A stretch of 64,000 nt of DNA from Sporosarcina cascadiensis (GTDB lineage: Bacteria; Bacillota; Bacilli; Bacillales_A; Planococcaceae): contig NZ_WHVV01000002.1 of assembly GCF_009650995.1 (NCBI RefSeq), forward strand, positions 62,001-126,000. The letters run 5' to 3'. Within the stretch, counting starts at the first letter, position 1; each line of letters begins with the position of its first letter. The notes below the pieces were generated by a model. That model was not told where the DNA came from. It worked only from the letters and a program-made list of their open reading frames with translations, and ran no database searches. Below are positions 30,250 to 39,453 of this stretch, piece by piece. A program made the position numbers and the translations under genes.

Positions 30250-31974
30250 ATGGAAAGTCCAGTTATATTAGTTACTATAATTTCTTTCTTTATCATCATT
30301 ACTTATCTCTTTCTAACTGGGAATCGTCAGAAATTAAAACAGTTACGAAAAGAGTGGGAAAGCGAGACTTATACTGCTATAAGGGAAGACGCCAATTCCA
30401 TTTCCTCGTACTGGGATAACAAAAAAAACTTTACAGACTGTTATGCAGGTGTGGATCAGCTGACATGGGATGACTTAGCGATGCAAGAGATATTTGAAAA
30501 ACTAAACTATACAAAGTCCAGCTTAGGTTCGGAGTACTTATTTAATCAATTGAGAGATATAGATCCGAAAATTGTAGATGTTACTGAAAAAGAAGAACTA
30601 TATACATTGCTTGCGAATGACCATATTTTAAGAGAGAAAGTGCTTTTAATTTTATCAAATCTAGGAAAACGAAATTATGCAGATACATCCTCATATTTTT
30701 ATAAATTCAATGGCTCTAAGATTAAAAATGATTATATATATATCATTCTTTCTTGCTTACCGATTTTGTCGATTATCTTTATGTTCTTTAATTTAAAGTA
30801 TGGAGCAGTCAGTCTCTTCAGTTCATTTGTAATAAATTTAGTGATATATTATCGGAATAAAACACTGTTGGAAAATGACTTGCATTCAATTACATATGCG
30901 GCTGCCATTGTAAATACAGGAAAAAGTCTAGCTTCTGTTCAACATCCAAGATTCATTATATATAAGGATATTTTCAAAGGAGAAGGAAAAGGCTTAAAAG
31001 TAACTTCTTTCTGGGGTAGAGTATTATCGATTGGCGGCAACAGGGGCGGGGACTTCGATGTGTTGTATGAATACTTTCGGATTATATTTTTACTGGACTT
31101 TATTGCTTACAATCAAATTGTTAAAACGCTGTTTACATATCGTGAGGCGTACCAGCAATTATGGGAATCAATTGGCGAACTTGATGCGGCGATTGCAGTC
31201 GCATTTTATCGGAAGAGGCTTTCACTATACACGACTCCTAAGTTTGTAGAAGAAGAAGAGCTGTTATTTGAAGACTTGGCACATCCACTTCTTGATAATC
31301 CAATAACGAATTCTTCAAGGTTTGGTAAATGTGTACTTATTACAGGTTCTAATGCTTCAGGGAAATCGACATACATTAAAGCTATAGCTATTAACGCTAT
31401 TTTGGCGCAAACTATTAACACTGTATTGGCTAAAAGTTGGACAATGAAACCAAGTTATATTGTCACATCCATGGCAATTCAGGACAATGTATTGCGTGGA
31501 GATAGTTATTTTATTGCAGAAATTAAATCCCTAAAAAGAATAATTAGGCTTAGTGAAGAAAAGAAACCTATAATCTCATTTATTGACGAGATATTAAAAG
31601 GAACAAATACTGTCGAGAGAATTTCAGCATCAGCTGCGATAATGGAGTGGCTATCTGTAAATCAAGGCATGATTATCATTGCTTCACACGATATTGAGCT
31701 AACAGAAATTGCAAAGGGGGTGTATCGAAATTATCACTTCAGAGAATCGATTGAAAACAATAAAGTGTCATTTGATTATAAAGTTCACAATGGGCCTTCG
31801 ATAACCAGGAATGCCATTAAACTGTTGGAGGTACTTGATTATCCAAAAAGCGTTACTGTTCAAGCGAATCAATTGGCCCAGCATTTCACTGAGGTGCATG
31901 AATGGAATAGGCTCAGTAGTAGGGCTATCCTTGAGAATACTGAATTCAACGGTTTCATACCGCAATCTCGCTAA
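30250..31974 (+). CDS. Membrane-anchored MutS-like ATPase
   Basis: 574 aa. One transmembrane helix at residues 4-23, two more at about 160-200, a MutS-core-like helical region (about 205-340), then the MutS ATPase domain: HPLLDNP (345-351), Walker A GSNASGKST (366-374), Walker B IISFIDEILKGTN, and SHDIELTEIA at the switch region. Mismatch-recognition domain I is absent, and so is the nuclease Smr domain, which argues against a role in mismatch repair. Small MutS-related proteins with membrane helices exist in Firmicutes with unknown function. AAAGGA precedes the ATG. Confidence 0.85.
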   Translation: MESPVILVTIISFFIIITYLFLTGNRQKLKQLRKEWESETYTAIREDANSISSYWDNKKNFTDCYAGVDQLTWDDLAMQEIFEKLNYTKSSLGSEYLFNQLRDIDPKIVDVTEKEELYTLLANDHILREKVLLILSNLGKRNYADTSSYFYKFNGSKIKNDYIYIILSCLPILSIIFMFFNLKYGAVSLFSSFVINLVIYYRNKTLLENDLHSITYAAAIVNTGKSLASVQHPRFIIYKDIFKGEGKGLKVTSFWGRVLSIGGNRGGDFDVLYEYFRIIFLLDFIAYNQIVKTLFTYREAYQQLWESIGELDAAIAVAFYRKRLSLYTTPKFVEEEELLFEDLAHPLLDNPITNSSRFGKCVLITGSNASGKSTYIKAIAINAILAQTINTVLAKSWTMKPSYIVTSMAIQDNVLRGDSYFIAEIKSLKRIIRLSEEKKPIISFIDEILKGTNTVERISASAAIMEWLSVNQGMIIIASHDIELTEIAKGVYRNYHFRESIENNKVSFDYKVHNGPSITRNAIKLLEVLDYPKSVTVQANQLAQHFTEVHEWNRLSSRAILENTEFNGFIPQSR

Positions 31975-32215
31975 CTTGCACGTTTTCTGATTGAAACCTG
32001 TAATTGAAGAGGCGGGCAATGATACGAACACAGGATTTTTTTGTACTTCAGTATGGAAAAATACGGATATGGATAATTATGTATATTGAGATCAGGAAGG
32101 TTGCAAGCGTGTCATAGGAAGAAGTAAAAAACTTTTAGTCGATCAAATTGCACAGGAACTGAATCCTGCTTTCATCTTACTAGGAAGAAATAATATAAAT
32201 CCGAGGTGCATATCT

Positions 32216-32554
32216 ATGCAATGTTTTTGCGAAGAAGAAGTGTTTTATTTAAAGGTCGAAGGTGACACCGGTGCTGATGCAGTCTGGTGTGACGAATGCG
32301 GCAGCAATCTGGATATAGCCGATGTTCCCGCGTCAGATGAATTAAAATTCGGGCTGACCGGCTGGGTGCGGATGTACGGAAACTGGATGGATTGGGAACA
32401 GGATCTGCTGCTTGCCGGCGGAGTGGAGAAGGAAGAGGCTCATAATGAACAGGGTGAAATTCTGGCTCGGCGCCTGCAAGAGGAATTAACAGGCTATCGT
32501 GTAAGGTTTTCGCCGTCTTCGTCAGCTAAAATGTATGCCGGGTTTATTTCTTGA
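32216..32554 (+). CDS. Small cysteine-containing protein, unknown function
   Basis: 112 aa. The N-terminus has CFC (residues 3-5) and VWCDECGSNLD, a likely four-Cys zinc site. The rest (GLTGWVRMYGNWMDWEQDLLLAGGVEKEEAHNEQGEILARRLQEELTG) is mixed helix. CCGAGGTG precedes the ATG. It is probably cytoplasmic. I recognise no named family. Confidence 0.72.
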   Translation: MQCFCEEEVFYLKVEGDTGADAVWCDECGSNLDIADVPASDELKFGLTGWVRMYGNWMDWEQDLLLAGGVEKEEAHNEQGEILARRLQEELTGYRVRFSPSSSAKMYAGFIS

Positions 32555-32729
32555 CCGGCCAAATTCAGCACCACTAATTCCTAGTTTACTGTATATTGTT
32601 ACCCCGCGATATAGTCTGTACATATTCATCGCGTCAAAAAACCTTCAAATTATTACTTTTCCCCTGTAACCAAACTAAAAAAATTCAGTCTACTCTCATA
32701 ACCATACAAAAAGAGAGAGGATGAACACG

Positions 32730-34805
32730 ATGAATAAAAGCAGATGGATTTTGGCATCACTTGTTACCGCTGCTGTCGGAATCATTATGGTGGCGAGCTT
32801 CTTTTTCTGGCCGCGGGTGCATATTACATCCGCCCACTCGGCGCTTACGGGGCAGCCTGTGACGATTTATTTCACAGCGCCGGTTAAAGCGGGCGTACTG
32901 CCGCAGGATTTTGCCATCACCAATCTTACTCAGCAGCAACACCCTGCTGAAATAACCCTGGCAGAAGATCGGATGTCGATGACTGTCAGCTCCCTGGCGC
33001 CGGGAAACTATGAATTGAAAGTACCGAAAAATAGTTTCAGGGGGTGGAACAGGTCGGCGAATTCAGCGGTTTCATTCGCCGTCATGGAAGCGGTGAAGCC
33101 TGTTGCGTCCATTGATGAAATCAAGAATTTTTTCGAGCGGGCAGAGCAGTACGACCAGTATGCGGCGACCGCAGAAAGCAGTATCGTCATGGAATCTTCC
33201 TCGGAAGACAAAGCGTCTGCTGGAGGATATGACTATTCCGCGACCAACCAGCAAGTCGAAGGCGTCGATGAATCAGACATTGTCAAGACTGACGGCGATT
33301 TCATTTATGACGTGACCGGCCAGGAAAATCTGACCATCACTGACATCCGTAATTCTCAAAAGCTTGCGGTCATCAGCAAGATCGATTTCAAAAACGAATT
33401 TTTTCCGAATGAACTCTATATTGACGGGGAGTTGCTCGTCGTAATCGGCGGGAAACCGAATCATCCGCAAACCGAGAAAGAAATGCCGTATATGCAAGAG
33501 CTGTCCGCGATACGCATCTATGATGTCAGTGACCGCGCTAAGCCTTTACTGCTCCGCGAAACAGGAGCGGAAGGCTATATCATCGCGACCCGGAAAATCG
33601 GCCCGCACGTCTATATGGTGACGAATAACCGGCCGATGTACTGGCTGATGGACCTGCCGGTTACAGAAGATCATTTGCTGCCGAAAGTGTTTGATTCGGA
33701 GAACGGGAAGGACATTCAGCCGATCGGTACAGATAAAATATCCATTCTTCCCGGCACAATGGAGCCTTCCTACTCCGTCATCACGACGCTTGATATCCGT
33801 TCCGGTGAAACAGGCGATGTCGAAACAAAAGCATATCTCGGCAGCGGCGAACAGCTCTATATGTCGAAAGATCATCTTTATCTGACTTCGACTTTATACG
33901 GAAACCAGCCGATGCAAGGCAACAGCGAAGTGTTTAAGTTCGGACTGGACGGCACGGACGTACATTTCCTCAGCGCAGCCCAGCTGAAAGGCTCCATCCT
34001 CAACCAGTTTTCGATGGATGAGCATGACGGCTATTTCCGGGCGGTTACGACGGAGGGCAATCTCTGGGATGAAAAGAATATCGCAAAAAATCATTTGTTC
34101 ATTTTGGATGCGGATTTGAAGCAGACAGGTTCTGTTGAAAATCTGGCGAAAAATGAACGCATCTATTCGGCGCGTTTCATGGGGGATAAAGCGTATATGG
34201 TGACGTTCCGCGAAACGGACCCTTTATTCGTTCTGGACGTCGCGGATCCGCAAAATCCGGCTGTACTCGGTGAACTGAAAATCCCGGGGTTCAGCAATTA
34301 TCTACACCCGCTTGACGAAAATCATCTAATCGGCTTCGGCTATGACACAGTAGCGAAAAAAGGGCAGGCAGGCGGGGAACCGATTATTCAAACGCAGGGT
34401 ATGAAAATTTCATTATTCGACGTTACGGATCTCGCGAATCCAAAAGAGCAGGGTTCGGAAATCATTGGCGGGCAGGGGACGTATTCTCCTGTTCAGCATA
34501 ATCACCATGCGCTGTTCCTTCATCCGGGACGCAATCTGTACGGTTTTCCTATTACAGTCTATCATGAAGACAAAGATCAACTGAATCTGGAGAAAGCGGG
34601 AGCGATGATATACGAGATTACGGCGGAAAACGGAATCACGGCTAAAGCCGACCTGACCGAAGAACTGCCACTTGACTATATGGACTGGGAACGGGAAGTG
34701 CAGCGGCTGCTGTACAGTGAAAATACCGTCTATACCATCGCCGCCAATGAAATATCCGGTTATTCATTGGACGACTTTTCATTGCTGGATCAGATAGAAA
34801 AGTAG
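32730..34805 (+). CDS. Secreted beta-propeller domain protein
   Basis: 691 aa. An N-terminal membrane segment (about 8-28) acts as signal or anchor. An Ig-like domain follows (about 33-120), then a large beta-propeller region with TNQQVEGVDESDIVKTDGDFIYDV, the hallmark of the bacterial 'Beta_propel' family, and repeated blades such as LDIRSGETG, LFILDADL and LFVLDVADPQNP. The ATG at 32730 is chosen because AGAGAGG is 9-10 bases upstream; the ATG at 32721 overlaps that site. It is probably exported and membrane-attached. Its ligand is unknown. Confidence 0.85.
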   Translation: MNKSRWILASLVTAAVGIIMVASFFFWPRVHITSAHSALTGQPVTIYFTAPVKAGVLPQDFAITNLTQQQHPAEITLAEDRMSMTVSSLAPGNYELKVPKNSFRGWNRSANSAVSFAVMEAVKPVASIDEIKNFFERAEQYDQYAATAESSIVMESSSEDKASAGGYDYSATNQQVEGVDESDIVKTDGDFIYDVTGQENLTITDIRNSQKLAVISKIDFKNEFFPNELYIDGELLVVIGGKPNHPQTEKEMPYMQELSAIRIYDVSDRAKPLLLRETGAEGYIIATRKIGPHVYMVTNNRPMYWLMDLPVTEDHLLPKVFDSENGKDIQPIGTDKISILPGTMEPSYSVITTLDIRSGETGDVETKAYLGSGEQLYMSKDHLYLTSTLYGNQPMQGNSEVFKFGLDGTDVHFLSAAQLKGSILNQFSMDEHDGYFRAVTTEGNLWDEKNIAKNHLFILDADLKQTGSVENLAKNERIYSARFMGDKAYMVTFRETDPLFVLDVADPQNPAVLGELKIPGFSNYLHPLDENHLIGFGYDTVAKKGQAGGEPIIQTQGMKISLFDVTDLANPKEQGSEIIGGQGTYSPVQHNHHALFLHPGRNLYGFPITVYHEDKDQLNLEKAGAMIYEITAENGITAKADLTEELPLDYMDWEREVQRLLYSENTVYTIAANEISGYSLDDFSLLDQIEK

Positions 34806-34878
34806 TGAAGGGTTGTCTTTTTGCGGTTCGTCCATTAAGCTGTAAAGAAACGCACTAATTTAAATGAGCACGACAAAA

Positions 34879-34910
34879 ATGGAGCCCTTTCTATATGAAA
34901 GGAGCTCCAT
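34879..34910. terminator. Bidirectional terminator hairpin
   Basis: ATGGAGCCCTTT pairs with AAAGGAGCTCCAT (one bulge) around CTATATG. It lies between the convergent beta-propeller and EAL genes. Confidence 0.75.
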
Positions 34911-34930
34911 CTAATTTGTGTAAAAGTAAT

Positions 34931-36583
34931 TTAGGAGATTTTGATCTGCTCGGCCGGCAAGGGAATTCCAATATAATGGCCTTGGACCGCATCGATGCCC
35001 ATATTCTTTAGCATATCAAACTGCTGCTCGCTGCTTACGCCTTCAGCGATTGTATACAAGCCCATCGACTTGGAAAAACGAATCATGCCTTCGACCAGTT
35101 TTTGTGTCTTTGGATTGCTCAGCAAATTCTCAATGAAGAGGCGATCGAGCTTGATGCTGCTGATCGGCAAGTGCTGTAAATAGCGCAGTGAGGCATAGCC
35201 TGAGCCGAAATCATCGAGTGTAAACTGCATGCCCAGGTTTTGCAGTTCCGACATTTGTGAAATGACGGATTGCTCTTCTTCTGCCTTCAGTGCGAATTTC
35301 TCTGTGAACTCAATATATACTTTATTTGCCGGACAGCCCGTCTCGTTTAAAATTGAGATTAAGCGATCTTTCCATTGCGGATTCAATGATTCGCGGACAG
35401 ATGAGTTAATGGAGACAGTCATCTCTGTGCCGGCACGGTGCCATTTCGTTGCGAATGTCATGGCTTCTTCCGCCACATACGCGCCGATCTCTTCAATCAA
35501 ACCGTTTTCCTCCGCAATCGGAATCAATTCATCCGGACTGATGATGCCGAGATCTTCGTCTTCCCAGCGGACGAGCGCTTCATAGCAATTGATGCCGTCG
35601 CTGGCGATATCGAATTGCGGCTGATAGGCAACATGCAATGAATTACGGTCAAGCGCAGTCAGCATCTTTTGGTCGATTTCCAAACGGCGATTTAGAATTT
35701 TATGGGACTCGGCGGAAAGCGATGCAATCCTGCCGCCTCCTTGGCTGATCACTTCATCTGCAGCAGTCAGCGCCACTTTATACAGCTGGGTATACGTTTT
35801 CTGATCCTCAGGAAAACGTACGATCCCGCCGCTGATGGAAAGTGTCTGTGCATTATGGCTCAAATAGATCGGCTGCTGTTTCAAGAAATCATAGAAGCCT
35901 TGAATATACCAATCACCGAATGCTGTCAGAACGACGAAACTATTCGTATCAATGCGCGCAATCGGCATATCCTGGAAGTAGCGTTTCAGACGGTTGGTGA
36001 ATTCTTGTATCAGCTGCGTCTCGGATTCCGTAGACTGCAGCTCTTTCATAGTGAAGTAATGATCGATCGTTAAATAGACAAATGAAAAATGCTGACCCAG
36101 TTTGATGGATTCATTCACTACTTGTTCAAGTTTGTGGCGGCTCATCAGACCGGTCTCTACATCGATAAATGCGATTTCGCCCAATTTTTCCTGCAGCCGG
36201 ATATCTTCTGTTATATCCAACTCTAAAAAGAAGACGGACTGTAATTCTCCATCATCAGACAGAGTGGGGACGGCAAGCATATTAACGAAAAACGGTTCCC
36301 CGTCGCGAGTCATTTTTTCGACTTTTCCCGACCAGGATTTACCGCTTAGCAAACGATCCCAAATCGTATTTACTGTCTGTTGCGAGGCAGGGGCGTCGGA
36401 AAACATCTGCCAGATGGATTTCCCGATGATTCGTTTCGGAGTCCATCCGCTGACCGTTAAGTAATTTTGATTTGCATAGGTTATTAGTCCTTCTCCGTCG
36501 GTATGGGTGACTAACTGATATCTATCGAGACTATCGACTAATGAATGATGTTCTTTAGTTTCAGGTAAGCTTGTAGTATTCAT
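34931..36583 (-). CDS. PAS-(degenerate GGDEF)-EAL cyclic-di-GMP phosphodiesterase
   Basis: 550 aa, no transmembrane helix. The PAS domain (about 20-135) shows ITYANQNYLTVSGWTPKRIIGKS and a PAC-like VFFLELDITEDI. In the GGDEF region (about 140-295) the catalytic motif is replaced by DTNSF, so it should not make c-di-GMP. The EAL domain (about 303-545) keeps YEALVRW, SINSS, EFTE, LDDFGSGYASL, IKLDR, AEGV and VQGHYIG, so the metal- and substrate-binding residues of an active phosphodiesterase are present. It probably lowers c-di-GMP in response to a PAS-sensed signal. Confidence 0.92.
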   Translation of the reverse strand: MNTTSLPETKEHHSLVDSLDRYQLVTHTDGEGLITYANQNYLTVSGWTPKRIIGKSIWQMFSDAPASQQTVNTIWDRLLSGKSWSGKVEKMTRDGEPFFVNMLAVPTLSDDGELQSVFFLELDITEDIRLQEKLGEIAFIDVETGLMSRHKLEQVVNESIKLGQHFSFVYLTIDHYFTMKELQSTESETQLIQEFTNRLKRYFQDMPIARIDTNSFVVLTAFGDWYIQGFYDFLKQQPIYLSHNAQTLSISGGIVRFPEDQKTYTQLYKVALTAADEVISQGGGRIASLSAESHKILNRRLEIDQKMLTALDRNSLHVAYQPQFDIASDGINCYEALVRWEDEDLGIISPDELIPIAEENGLIEEIGAYVAEEAMTFATKWHRAGTEMTVSINSSVRESLNPQWKDRLISILNETGCPANKVYIEFTEKFALKAEEEQSVISQMSELQNLGMQFTLDDFGSGYASLRYLQHLPISSIKLDRLFIENLLSNPKTQKLVEGMIRFSKSMGLYTIAEGVSSEQQFDMLKNMGIDAVQGHYIGIPLPAEQIKIS

Positions 36584-36713
36584 TAGAATGCTCCTTTCCG
36601 ATTCTACTATATAACTATTATAAGCGATAAACGCGCTGTGTCTAGATGTTATATGTGAACTTTATACTATAAATTAAAATGGGTACTAGAATTTTTGTTA
36701 GGGGTGTTGGATT

Positions 36714-37658
36714 ATGATGCGATTAAAAGGGATTATGATGATAGTCTTTGGCTCTATGTTATGGGGGGCAACAGGTCCTATGATGGAGTGGATTCTGGAC
36801 CATAGTGAGATCTCTGTCTCCATGATGCTCATTTTGCGGCTGACGTTTGCAGGCGCCACTGTCCTTTTATTGCTTAAAGCCAGAGGCGTGCAGGTAGCGC
36901 GTCCTATGAGACAGAAGCTCTGGCTGCGCAAGATGGTCTTATTCGGTGTCTTCGGGATGCTCGGCGTGCAGTATGGTTTCGTCCAGACGATTGCCAACAG
37001 TGATGCTGTTGTCGCCACGCTTTTCCAGTTCGTCGCCCCTGTTTATATCATTATCCTGCTGTCTATTACACAACGTTCTTTCCCGCCCGGCAGTCAGGTA
37101 ATCGGGATGATCGTCGCCTTGTTCGGCTTGATCCTCCTACTGACAAATGGATCATTTTCTAGTATTTCATTGAATACAACCGCAATTGTATGGGGAGTTT
37201 TTGTCGGAATAGCCTTTACATTTTATACGTTATACCCCGTTGTACTTATGGCGGAATGGGGCGTCTTGCTGGTCGTTGGGTGGGGGATGTTCATTGGCGG
37301 GCTGACGTTATTTGTTCTCAACATCCCGTCTTTTTTCATGAATCTATCCGTGTTGCTGAACGGAACTGCCATGTTTGTGCTGCTGCTAGTTATTATTATG
37401 GGTACATTAGCCTTCATCATGTTCTTGCAGAGTATGACCTATATTACGCCTGTCGAGACGAGCGTGCTGTCTTGTTTCGAGCCGCTCACTGCTATGATTG
37501 TCTCGGTCATGTGGCTCGGTCAAATGATGGGGATCTGGCAGATCAGCGGTGCGATGATTATGCTTCTTGGTGTCGTGTGGCTGTCAGTTGGCGGCAAACG
37601 AAAGAAGACGACAGCGCCGCCTGACCCGGTTGTTCAGCATGAACCGTTTGAGCTGTAA
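36714..37658 (+). CDS. EamA/DMT family transporter
   Basis: 314 aa with ten predicted transmembrane helices in two EamA repeats. The first repeat contains GSMLWGATGPMMEWIL and ends in VAPVYIIILLSI; the second contains WGVFVGIAFTFYTLYPV and ends in SVLSCFEPLTAMIVSVMWLGQ. This is the drug/metabolite transporter fold, similar to YicL/RhaT-like exporters. The substrate is unknown. AGGGG lies 9 bases before the ATG. The ABC exporter operon follows after 76 bp. Confidence 0.88.
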   Translation: MMRLKGIMMIVFGSMLWGATGPMMEWILDHSEISVSMMLILRLTFAGATVLLLLKARGVQVARPMRQKLWLRKMVLFGVFGMLGVQYGFVQTIANSDAVVATLFQFVAPVYIIILLSITQRSFPPGSQVIGMIVALFGLILLLTNGSFSSISLNTTAIVWGVFVGIAFTFYTLYPVVLMAEWGVLLVVGWGMFIGGLTLFVLNIPSFFMNLSVLLNGTAMFVLLLVIIMGTLAFIMFLQSMTYITPVETSVLSCFEPLTAMIVSVMWLGQMMGIWQISGAMIMLLGVVWLSVGGKRKKTTAPPDPVVQHEPFEL

Positions 37659-37734
37659 CGTCTTCATCTGTACACTCCGTATTGCATTGTGACATAATTA
37701 GGACAGCAAAGATACGGAGTCAGAGGTGAAGCAA

Positions 37735-39453
37735 ATGAAGACAGTTTTCCGGTATGCCATTCCTTATAAATGGCCGATGTTGATCGCTATTCTTTTAATG
37801 CTGCTGGAATTGTCAGTTGAGCTGATCCAGCCGCTGTTGATCGGGAAGATCATAGATGACGGGATCATGCAGGAAGATCTCGGTACAGTTGCCGTGTGGG
37901 GCGCTGCGATGCTTGGTATGGCATTCGTCGCGCTCTTTTCCGGCGTTATTAACTCTTACTTTGCCTCCCATGCAGCCCAAAGTTTCGGCTATGATCTGCG
38001 GCAGGCTCTGTTCGAAAGAGTCCAGACCCTGACTCTCGCAGCTTTTCTGCGATTCCCGGCATCTAGCCTGATCACCCGTTTAACGAGTGATGTGACCATG
38101 GCGCAAAATGCGCTGTTCATGGGATTGCGTATTATGGCGAGAGCGCCGCTGATGGTCCTCGGCAGTCTGATCATGGCTTTTGTCGTCAATCCGAAGCTTG
38201 CGGTCTTTTTATTGGCAGGGGCACCTTTTTTAGCGGTGTTTTTAGTCGTTATGGCGAAGAAAGGTGTACATTTATTCGGCATCGTCCAGCGCAGATTAGA
38301 TGGAGTCAACCGGCTGGTGCAGGAAAACCTGCAGGCGGTCCGGCTGATAAAAGCCTATTTGCGCGGGACTTTTGAGTCGATCCGTTTCTCTAAGGCTGCA
38401 GAAGCGTTGAAACAGGACAGTGTTCGTGCAATGCGTCTGATGGAATTGATTTTACCTGTCTTGCTGTTCATCATGAATGCGAGTTTTATGGCAGTCCTGT
38501 GGTTTGGCGCAGCCGAAGTGAGACATTCGGATATGCCGGTCGGAGATGTCGTGGCCATCGTCAACTATGCGATGCGCATGACAAGTGCGTTCTCGATGTT
38601 TTCTTTTCTGATTGTGATCTTTTCCCGTGCGAAAGCTTCTTCTGAACGAATGGAAGAAGTACTGTCTGCAGATGATGCGCTTGAAGCTCTCCAAGCGGCA
38701 GACGATACATACCACGGAGCAGTGGACATCTGTTTTAACAATGTTTCATTCTGTTACCCGAATACGAAAGAGGCTGTGCTGAAACATTTGACGTTCGAAG
38801 TGAAGCGGGGCGAAAAACTCGTGATTATGGGTGCGACAGGTTCCGGCAAATCCACATTGCTGCAGCTTATTCCCCGAATGTTCCAGGCGACTGAGGGGGA
38901 AGTGCTGCTGGACGGGCGGAAAGCCGAAGACTGGCCACTGGTTACATTGCGCGGCATGATCGGGTATGTGCCGCAGCAGTCGATGCTGTTTACAGGCTCT
39001 ATTTACGACAATATCTCCTGGGGCAAGCAGGGGGCAAGCCTTGAAGAAGTGAAAGAAGCTGCCAGAAAAGCGCAGATCGGTGATTCGATAGAGCGCTTTA
39101 CGGAAGGCTATGAAACGCGCGTCGGCCAGAAAGGCGTCAATTTATCGGGCGGCCAAAAACAAAGGCTATCGATTGCACGTGCGCTCATTCGTAAACCTTC
39201 CATTTTAATTCTCGACGACAGTACAAGTGCGCTGGACGTAAAGACAGAAGGGGCACTGTGGAAGGCGCTGGAGGAAGAAGATACAACGATGCTGATCGTC
39301 ACGCAGAAAATTCAAACTGCCCAGATTGCGGATTCCATCCTGTTGCTGTCAGAAGGTGTAATTGTCGGGCATGGAACGCATGCTGAATTGCTGGCATCCT
39401 CTTCATTCTACCGGGAAATTGCAGAATCTCAGCAGACGGAAGGGGTGAAGTGA
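37735..39453 (+). CDS. Heterodimeric ABC exporter, subunit with degenerate ATP site
   Basis: 572 aa from the ATG at 37735 (AGAGGTG upstream; a GTG nine bases earlier lies within that site). Six transmembrane helices (about 1-310) then the ATPase domain: Walker A GATGSGKST, signature LSGGQKQR, Walker B ILILDDSTSALD. The catalytic Glu after Walker B is Asp, and the switch His is Gln (IVTQKI). The partner gene overlaps by 4 bp. The pair matches BmrCD/YheIH-like, LmrCD-like and TM287/288-like exporters of drugs or lipids. Confidence 0.92.
   Translation: MKTVFRYAIPYKWPMLIAILLMLLELSVELIQPLLIGKIIDDGIMQEDLGTVAVWGAAMLGMAFVALFSGVINSYFASHAAQSFGYDLRQALFERVQTLTLAAFLRFPASSLITRLTSDVTMAQNALFMGLRIMARAPLMVLGSLIMAFVVNPKLAVFLLAGAPFLAVFLVVMAKKGVHLFGIVQRRLDGVNRLVQENLQAVRLIKAYLRGTFESIRFSKAAEALKQDSVRAMRLMELILPVLLFIMNASFMAVLWFGAAEVRHSDMPVGDVVAIVNYAMRMTSAFSMFSFLIVIFSRAKASSERMEEVLSADDALEALQAADDTYHGAVDICFNNVSFCYPNTKEAVLKHLTFEVKRGEKLVIMGATGSGKSTLLQLIPRMFQATEGEVLLDGRKAEDWPLVTLRGMIGYVPQQSMLFTGSIYDNISWGKQGASLEEVKEAARKAQIGDSIERFTEGYETRVGQKGVNLSGGQKQRLSIARALIRKPSILILDDSTSALDVKTEGALWKALEEEDTTMLIVTQKIQTAQIADSILLLSEGVIVGHGTHAELLASSSFYREIAESQQTEGVK

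Noticed and set aside
32100-32215. Remnant of a nucleotidyltransferase gene (frame with LLVDQIAQELNPAFILL)
   Set aside because: The similarity is short, the GSxAR motif is missing, and the flanking sequence shows no continuation; too weak to list.
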